A DNA stretch of 16,467 nucleotides from CAYSLZ01 sp964468355 (lineage in GTDB: Bacteria > Patescibacteriota > Microgenomatia > UBA12405 > JAHJSD01). The notes below the pieces were generated by a model. That model was given only the letters and a program-made list of their open reading frames with translations, had not been told where the DNA came from and did no database searches. The stretch is from NCBI GenBank assembly GCA_964468355.1, contig CAYXSV010000033.1:1-16467 (forward strand), given 5' to 3'. Made by a program: the position numbers and the translations under genes. Shown piece after piece: positions 12,820 through 16,467 of this stretch (the stretch's first letter is position 1; the number at the start of each line of letters is the position of its first letter).

Positions 12820-13633
12820 GTGTTTTTTGTCTTCTAAGAATTTTTGCTGCTAAATATGGGTTCATTTTAGATTTTTCAATTTTCTGAACATCCTCCTCTG
12901 AAACTTGAATATTTTCTGATTCTGCCAATTCTTCAAGGGTTAAATCGATTTTCCAATTATTGGCAATTTCTTGTCGGAATTGTTTTTTAATTTCTTCCAC
13001 GCTTGTTCCTTTGGTTGACAGGTAATCTTCCAGTTTCATCCCGGCCTGATTAACTTGATCAATTAAATTAACCATTTTTCGGTTAAGTTCTTGCTCTATT
13101 AATACTTCGGGAAGATTAACTTCAACGCTTTCTAATATTATTTCAATAATTTTTTGTATCTGCTTATCTTTATTTTCTTGTTCTTTCTTGTTTTCGCTTT
13201 TATCTTCTTTGTCCGGCGTCCATATTTTATTTTCAGCATTAGCTTCTTTAATTTTTTCTTTAAGATCGTCAACTTTTATTGAAGGTAATTCCGAAGAGAT
13301 GAAATTAATTTGCCAATCTTCACCCTTTTTGATATTAATTAGTTTTACTTTTGGAGGAATTATTGGGTTAAGATCATGTTCCTTTATTGCTTGTGGATAA
13401 ATTTCTTTGATAATTTCTTCTAGTACTAAATTGATCAAATTTTCTTTGCCTATTTTTTCTTCAACCAGTTTTACCGGCGCTTTTCCTTTCCGGAATCCCT
13501 TAAGGTCTGCCTTTTTCGCTTCTTTATTTACAACCTCTTTATATTTTTCATCAACAGATTTAGCACTTACTGTTGTTTCAAGAACAAAACTATTATCTTC
13601 TTTTTTTTCCAAATTAATTTTAAAGTCCATCAT
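12797..13633 (-). CDS. tig: Trigger factor lacking the PPIase domain
   Basis: Ribosome-associated chaperone for nascent chains. The N-terminal ribosome-binding domain (1-120) carries the signature GFRKGKAPVKLVEEKIG at 46-62, which docks at L23 near the exit tunnel. Normal trigger factors (about 430 residues) then have an FKBP-type PPIase domain; here there is only a short, highly charged linker (about 130-160, Lys/Glu/Asp/Asn-rich) before the C-terminal helical arms (about 165-278, starting SVEVNLPEVLIEQELNRKM). The total is 278 residues. The reading frame is open and its promoter is good, so this is a reduced form, not a pseudogene. Two tandem ATG codons (13633 and 13630) are possible starts. 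Monocistronic or reading into DUF5660-infC. Confidence 0.92.
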   Translation of the reverse strand: MMDFKINLEKKEDNSFVLETTVSAKSVDEKYKEVVNKEAKKADLKGFRKGKAPVKLVEEKIGKENLINLVLEEIIKEIYPQAIKEHDLNPIIPPKVKLINIKKGEDWQINFISSELPSIKVDDLKEKIKEANAENKIWTPDKEDKSENKKEQENKDKQIQKIIEIILESVEVNLPEVLIEQELNRKMVNLIDQVNQAGMKLEDYLSTKGTSVEEIKKQFRQEIANNWKIDLTLEELAESENIQVSEEDVQKIEKSKMNPYLAAKILRRQKTLEHLIAL

Positions 13634-13638
13634 TACCT

Positions 13639-13667
13639 ATTTTAATAAATTAATCCTCGCTTGACAA
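13639..13667 (-). promoter_or_regulatory. tig promoter, overlapping a divergent -35
   Basis: Minus strand: TTGTCA (13662-13667), 17 bp spacer, TAAAAT (13639-13644), then 5 nt to the first tig ATG or 8 nt to the second. The -35 shares bases with TTGACA (13661-13666) on the + strand. No SD before either ATG; a leaderless transcript is expected. Confidence 0.6.
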
Positions 13668-13693
13668 GGGCTTATGTTATGTGGGACTATAAA
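13661..13693 (+). promoter_or_regulatory. Possible divergent promoter for the lysozyme-like gene
   Basis: A perfect TTGACA at 13661-13666 is followed by TATAAA at 13688-13693, but the 21 bp spacer is too long for a standard promoter. From TATAAA to the chosen ATG (13703) is 9 nt. Treat as tentative; either the -10 is elsewhere or the spacer makes this promoter dependent on an activator. Confidence 0.3.
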
Positions 13694-13702
13694 AATAGAA
13701 AA

Positions 13703-14311
13703 ATGAATGAAAAATTTTTGATATTCGGCTTGTTTTTTATTTTTACCCCTTTATTGATATTTTCTCAATTTTACCTCTTATCATATGGCGGTAATTACAG
13801 GCAAAAACCCCATGTTTCGGTTATAGACAAAAACCAAACTGCGGTTGGTTTGGTTTCCGGATCAATATTTTCATCTGCTGATGTCAACAATAGTCAAATA
13901 GATTTATCCCCGATTTCCGGAGATGCTCGTCCACTTTTAATTAAAAAGTATTTACAAAAATATAATTCGGAATTGGAGCCGTATGCGGAATTAATATTCA
14001 AAGCTTCGCAAGAATTTGGTTTAGATTATCGTTTGATACCGGCTATTGCCCAGCAAGAATCCAATCTTTGTAAAAAATCGCCTGAAAATTGTTATAACTG
14101 TTGGGGTGTGGGTATCCATTCACGCGGTACGATGTGTTTTGAATCCTATCCGGAAGCAATAAACTGGCTGGCTAAGTATCTTAAAGAAGAATATTATGAT
14201 ATCGGATTAAATTCCGTAGAAGAAATAATGTCTAAATACTGTCCCCTATCTTCCGGTACTTGGGCCGCCGGTGTCAATCAATTTATGTCTGATATTGACA
14301 AAAATGAATAA
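13703..14311 (+). CDS. Membrane-anchored lysozyme/glucosaminidase-like protein
   Basis: Probable exported peptidoglycan hydrolase. The ATG at 13703 is preferred over an upstream TTG/ATG because it gives a clean signal anchor: NEKFLIFGLFFIFTPLLIF with a hydrophobic span at about 4-28. Residues 30-80 are a linker; residues about 80-190 resemble the lysozyme-like fold, with LIPAIAQQESN (E119 the candidate catalytic acid), CWGVGIHSRG (133-142) and FESYPEAINWLAKYL (146-160). Five cysteines (123, 130, 133, 145, 180) fall in the extracellular domain and may form disulfides. 202 residues. Its end overlaps the methyltransferase start by 8 bp. Substrate not determinable; enzymatic assignment rests on the E-x-N and WG-type motifs only. 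Confidence 0.7.
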   Translation: MNEKFLIFGLFFIFTPLLIFSQFYLLSYGGNYRQKPHVSVIDKNQTAVGLVSGSIFSSADVNNSQIDLSPISGDARPLLIKKYLQKYNSELEPYAELIFKASQEFGLDYRLIPAIAQQESNLCKKSPENCYNCWGVGIHSRGTMCFESYPEAINWLAKYLKEEYYDIGLNSVEEIMSKYCPLSSGTWAAGVNQFMSDIDKNE

Positions 14312-15059
14312 AGACGAACCATCTTTAGTTGGCAAATTTTATGATGAATTTGATTACAAAAAATATTGGCAGAAGAGAAACTACGAAGATTTATCCGGTA
14401 AGATTGCCTTAAAATCGCTTCTTGATAAAATAAATTTCAAAAGTAAAAAAAAGTTGCTCGAGATTGGTGCCGGATATGGAAGGTTGGCCAATATTTATGG
14501 AAAATTATTTAAACATTCAGTTTTATTAGATCCTTCACAAGTAAATTTATCTCAAGCAGAGAAAAAATTCGGAATAAATAGTTATACATATATTAAAGGT
14601 AGTGGTATAGATTTACCCTTTAGGGACCGTAGTTTTGATGTGGTTTTATTGGTTAGGGTTATACATCATCTTTTTAAGCCGACCACAGTTTTTCAAGAAA
14701 TTTTCAGGGTTTTAAAGCCGGGCGGTTGGTTTATTTTGGAATTTGCCAACAAACGCCATTTTAAATCAAAGATGTTTTTTAAAGAAAAGGCACAATCTTT
14801 AGAGCCCGTAGATATTAGTCAACAAAAGTCAATACTTCCTTTCAAGAACTACCATCCGTTATGGATAGAAAATAAACTACGAGAAATTGGCTTTCAACCA
14901 AAAAATAAATTATCAGTTTCTAATCTTAGGTCTCCGATGATAAAAAAAATAATGCCCGATAATATTTTAATATCTTTAGAAAAAATATGCCAAAGGCCTT
15001 TAGGGAAATTAAATTTTGGTCCAAGTATTTTTGTTTTAGCAAAGAAGGCCTCCGCTTGA
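14304..15059 (+). CDS. Class I SAM-dependent methyltransferase (Methyltransf_11-like)
   Basis: Cytoplasmic Rossmann-fold methyltransferase, 251 residues from the ATG at 14304, which overlaps the upstream stop by 8 bp. Motif I LLEIGAGYGRLANIY (51-65) binds SAM, LLDPSQVNLSQA (74-85) contains the acidic residue for the ribose (D76), and DLPFRDRSFDVVLLVRVIHHL (103-123) plus RVLKPGGWFILEF (135-147) complete the UbiE/Methyltransf_11 pattern. The C-terminal part, with NYHPLWIENKLREIGF, is the usual lid. Substrate unknown: lipids, glycans and small molecules are all possible. Its final bases (TTGACA at 15056-15061) double as a -35 element. Confidence 0.88.
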   Translation: MNKDEPSLVGKFYDEFDYKKYWQKRNYEDLSGKIALKSLLDKINFKSKKKLLEIGAGYGRLANIYGKLFKHSVLLDPSQVNLSQAEKKFGINSYTYIKGSGIDLPFRDRSFDVVLLVRVIHHLFKPTTVFQEIFRVLKPGGWFILEFANKRHFKSKMFFKEKAQSLEPVDISQQKSILPFKNYHPLWIENKLREIGFQPKNKLSVSNLRSPMIKKIMPDNILISLEKICQRPLGKLNFGPSIFVLAKKASA

Positions 15060-15084
15060 CAACAATATATATATTTGTTATATT
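15056..15084 (+). promoter_or_regulatory. Strong promoter ahead of a terminator hairpin
   Basis: Perfect TTGACA (15056-15061, overlapping the methyltransferase stop), 17 bp spacer, TATATT (15079-15084), then 6 nt to an ATG at 15091. It is the best-scoring promoter by eye in the window, yet a terminator follows within 10 nt of the expected start. Confidence 0.65.
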
Positions 15085-15090
15085 AATACT

Positions 15091-15156
15091 ATGTCCTGGG
15101 GTGTCTTCGCAAGAAGTACACTCTGGGATTTTTTTTTGATCTATGCTAGACTGTAA
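15091..15156 (+). CDS. Possible leaderless 21-codon ORF
   Basis: ATG at 15091 starts MSWGVFARSTLWDFFLIYARL, then TAA. It sits at the same 6 nt distance from a -10 box as two real genes here. However, its codons coincide with a terminator hairpin and its U-tract, so most transcripts would end before the stop codon. More likely noncoding; listed because of the promoter geometry. Confidence 0.2.
   Translation: MSWGVFARSTLWDFFLIYARL
15094..15137 (+). terminator. Intrinsic terminator, 15 bp stem with GCAA loop and nine T
   Basis: TCCTGGGGTGTCTTC (15094-15108) pairs with GAAGTACACTCTGGGA (15113-15128) with one bulged T at 15117 and three G-U pairs; the loop is GCAA (15109-15112), a GNRA tetraloop. 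Nine T residues follow (15129-15137). It would end transcripts of the lysozyme-methyltransferase operon, and also any transcript from the promoter at 15056. Confidence 0.85.
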
Positions 15157-15166
15157 TTAAGAATAA

Positions 15167-15225
15167 GCCGCAGTGCTGTCGCGCCCGTCATGCAAGCAAG
15201 GCGTTGCGGGCGGGGAACTGGCAGA
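15167..15225 (+). pseudogene. tRNA-Leu 5' fragment with a 34 nt GC-rich insert
   Basis: GCCGCAGTGCTG (15167-15178) is identical to the first 12 nt of the intact tRNA-Leu at 15240, and GGAACTGGCAGAC (15213-15225) matches the next part of its D-arm with one difference. Between them lie 34 nt (15179-15212) that are much more GC-rich than the region and can fold (CGCCC/GGGCG and GCAA/TTGC). No anticodon arm follows, so it cannot be a functional tRNA in this form. Confidence 0.65.
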
Positions 15226-15239
15226 CTGAGAAATTTTTG

Positions 15240-15325
15240 GCCGCAGTGCTGGAATTGGCAGACAGGCACGGCTTAGGACCGTGTTCTGCGTAGGCAGAGT
15301 GTGGGTTCGACTCCCACCTGCGGCA
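15240..15325 (+). tRNA. tRNA-Leu (anticodon UAG)
   Basis: Acceptor stem GCCGCAG (15240-15246) pairs with CTGCGGC (15318-15324), discriminator A at 15325. D-arm GGAATTGGCAGAC, anticodon stem CACGG/CCGTG around loop CTTAGGA (anticodon TAG, reading CUA and possibly CUN), long class II variable arm TTCTGCGTAGGCAGAG, T-arm GTGGG-TTCGACT-CCCAC. The long variable arm and discriminator A are diagnostic for Leu. The 3' CCA is not encoded and must be added after 3' trimming. The next ATG starts 7 nt further on. Confidence 0.97.
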
Positions 15326-15332
15326 CTTAAAA

Positions 15333-16085
15333 ATGAAACAAAAAAAATATCTAATAATAATAATATTAATATTAGCTTTCAAATTTCTTTTCTTGAATTT
15401 GGATATTTACAGCCAAAGTCCTGAACTAGAGTCTAGCTATATCTTGAGTAGAGATATATACAGTGAATCCTATCGAAATTATTTGTCATCAAAGGATGCT
15501 TATCTTAAGCAACGTACTTTAGAAAGAAAAAAAATTCTTTTCCGTAATTTAAAAACTTTACTCTACTCTAGAAATAAGCTTTTACATAATTATTTGGAAT
15601 TTCTTATTAACGCAATTGAGCTGAACTTGGAACCGGCCGGCATTAATAAGCTGAGAGATTGGCAAATTTGGCTTAATAAAGACGAAGAATTAATTAACAA
15701 CGTTCAAGATTTAGAAACGGCTTATCAGGAAAGCAATAATTTGGTTGAGGTATATACTGAGTTTGAACAGGATATTTTTAACCAACTTTATATTTATGCC
15801 GTTGATAATCAACAAAAAGTAATTGACAGAGTGCAGTTGATGAAAGTTAAACTCAAACTAATAACTGAAAATACTGATTGGGTTGATGAAGTAGAATTAA
15901 AATTAACCAATGCAGAAAACTATCACCAAAATGCCGGTCTAGTTTTAGAAGAGGCAAGAATAAGAAAGCCCGGAGATATGGAAAAGGCCTGGAATAAAGC
16001 TGTAGAATATTTAAATAATAGTCAAAGAGAATTAAATATTGCTCTTGATTATCTTGACGAAGTTTTAAAAAGGCAGGTTGAATGA
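15333..16085 (+). CDS. Secreted or anchored coiled-coil protein, unknown
   Basis: Not recognised. 250 residues: MKQKKY followed by a hydrophobic segment LIIIILILAFKFLFL (7-21), a signal peptide or N-terminal anchor, then an almost entirely helical, charged body. Two long helical hairpins are suggested (about 30-130 and about 150-250), rich in Glu/Lys/Leu/Asn with heptad-like Leu/Ile spacing and no cysteine. It begins 7 nt after the tRNA-Leu 3' end with no promoter or SD between, so it is probably co-transcribed with the tRNA. The stop overlaps the next gene as ATGA, which suggests the two products act together at the envelope. Confidence 0.8.
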   Translation: MKQKKYLIIIILILAFKFLFLNLDIYSQSPELESSYILSRDIYSESYRNYLSSKDAYLKQRTLERKKILFRNLKTLLYSRNKLLHNYLEFLINAIELNLEPAGINKLRDWQIWLNKDEELINNVQDLETAYQESNNLVEVYTEFEQDIFNQLYIYAVDNQQKVIDRVQLMKVKLKLITENTDWVDEVELKLTNAENYHQNAGLVLEEARIRKPGDMEKAWNKAVEYLNNSQRELNIALDYLDEVLKRQVE

Positions 16086-16432
16086 ACGTACAAAATATTG
16101 ACATATCAGTTTTATCTCAAGAAGAAGAAACTAAAAATAAACCCGATAAAAAAATCAAGTTATTGGTAGGCATAGGCGTCGTATTATTTATAACTTTAAC
16201 CCTATTTTTTATTTATTTTTATAATTCTAATAATCAACAACCAACAAAAATTGAAGTCACTCCTACGCCGGAGTTAATGCCGTCACCGACAGTGGATGAT
16301 GAAGAAGAAACCCAAGCCGAAAAAATAAGACAAGAGTTAAATGAAACCCGTCAATTATTGGAAGAAAATAATTATGACGATAACCTTTTTTATCCTCCGG
16401 GTGTAGAGCTTAATCTTCAGTTGGATGAGTAA
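16082..16432 (+). CDS. Single-TM protein with Thr/Pro linker, unknown
   Basis: Not recognised. 116 residues: a polar cytoplasmic N-terminus (1-25) rich in Glu/Lys, a membrane segment KLLVGIGVVLFITLTLFFIYF (about 26-46), then an external part with TPTPELMPSPT (about 60-70), an acidic stretch DDEEET, and a short helix KIRQELNETRQLLEEN. The N-in/C-out topology follows the positive-inside rule. It overlaps the coiled-coil gene upstream by 4 bp and the next frame by 8 bp. Thr/Pro linkers are also seen in the PBP of this window. Probably an accessory envelope protein. Confidence 0.75.
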   Translation: MNVQNIDISVLSQEEETKNKPDKKIKLLVGIGVVLFITLTLFFIYFYNSNNQQPTKIEVTPTPELMPSPTVDDEEETQAEKIRQELNETRQLLEENNYDDNLFYPPGVELNLQLDE

Positions 16433-16467
16433 CAAGATAGTTGAAGAAATTAGCCGTATTGAAGAAG
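16425..16467 (+). CDS. Start of an unidentified gene, cut by the window end
   Basis: ATG at 16425 overlaps the preceding stop by 8 bp (ATGAGTAA), the same type of junction as between the lysozyme-like and methyltransferase genes (ATGAATAA). The readable part is MSNKIVEEISRIEE. Too short to identify; supported only by the overlap style. Confidence 0.5.
   Translation, partial: MSNKIVEEISRIEE

Noticed and set aside
13188..13664. Two + strand frames opposite tig
   Set aside because: They are shadows of the charged trigger factor frame, with Phe/Ser-rich composition typical of antisense of Lys/Glu codons.
15188..15382. 64-residue frame on the minus strand containing RRWESNPH
   Set aside because: It is the antisense reading of tRNA-Leu; this WESNP-type peptide is a known artefact of tRNA complement strands.

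Overview
The window is AT-rich and very densely packed. It reads like part of a streamlined Candidate Phyla Radiation (Patescibacteria) genome, probably Microgenomates-like. This is inferred from gene style: short 4-8 bp overlaps, reduced housekeeping proteins (a PheT without its EMAP-type tRNA-binding domain, a trigger factor without a PPIase domain, a 51-residue L35), a Candidatus-type DUF5660-like gene next to infC, pilN/pilO, and exported proteins with Pro/Thr-rich linkers. TGA is used as a stop, so the recoded Gracilibacteria/SR1 code is excluded.

Layout: (1) 17-1272 (+) pilN and pilO, the end of a type IV pilus assembly cluster. (2) 1269-3023 (-) a compact operon rpmF-nusB-rnc-rpsP-khpA (ribosome and RNA maturation). 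(3) 3063-5318 (-) recG preceded, with no gap, by a 35-residue single-TM microprotein. (4) 5327-5398 a composite palindrome resembling a REP/BIME unit. (5) 5424-8114 (+) a class A penicillin-binding protein with a C-terminal Ig-like domain and Thr/Pro tail. (6) 8136-12784 (-) DUF5660-like, infC, rpmI, rplT, then a leader with mutually exclusive hairpins, then pheS and pheT. The order infC-rpmI-rplT-attenuator-pheS-pheT is the one known from E. coli. (7) 12797-13633 (-) a reduced trigger factor. (8) 13703-15059 (+) a membrane-anchored lysozyme-like protein overlapping a SAM methyltransferase. (9) 15056-15325 (+) a perfect promoter running straight into a strong terminator hairpin, a disrupted tRNA-Leu 5' fragment, and an intact tRNA-Leu(UAG). 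(10) 15333-16467 (+) two secreted or membrane coiled-coil proteins of unknown function and the start of a third overlapping gene.

The most notable recurrent signal is promoter placement. At five places a -35-like hexamer, an exactly 17 bp spacer and a -10-like hexamer end only 5-8 nt before an ATG (rpmF, the PBP gene, the DUF5660-like gene, tig, and a 21-codon ORF at 15091). With normal -10 to +1 spacing these transcripts would be leaderless or nearly so, and Shine-Dalgarno motifs are scarce in the window. The exception is pheS, whose GGGAGG lies inside a terminator-like hairpin, so translation and termination may be controlled by one RNA switch.

The theme of the region is translation and RNA metabolism interleaved with cell-envelope functions.
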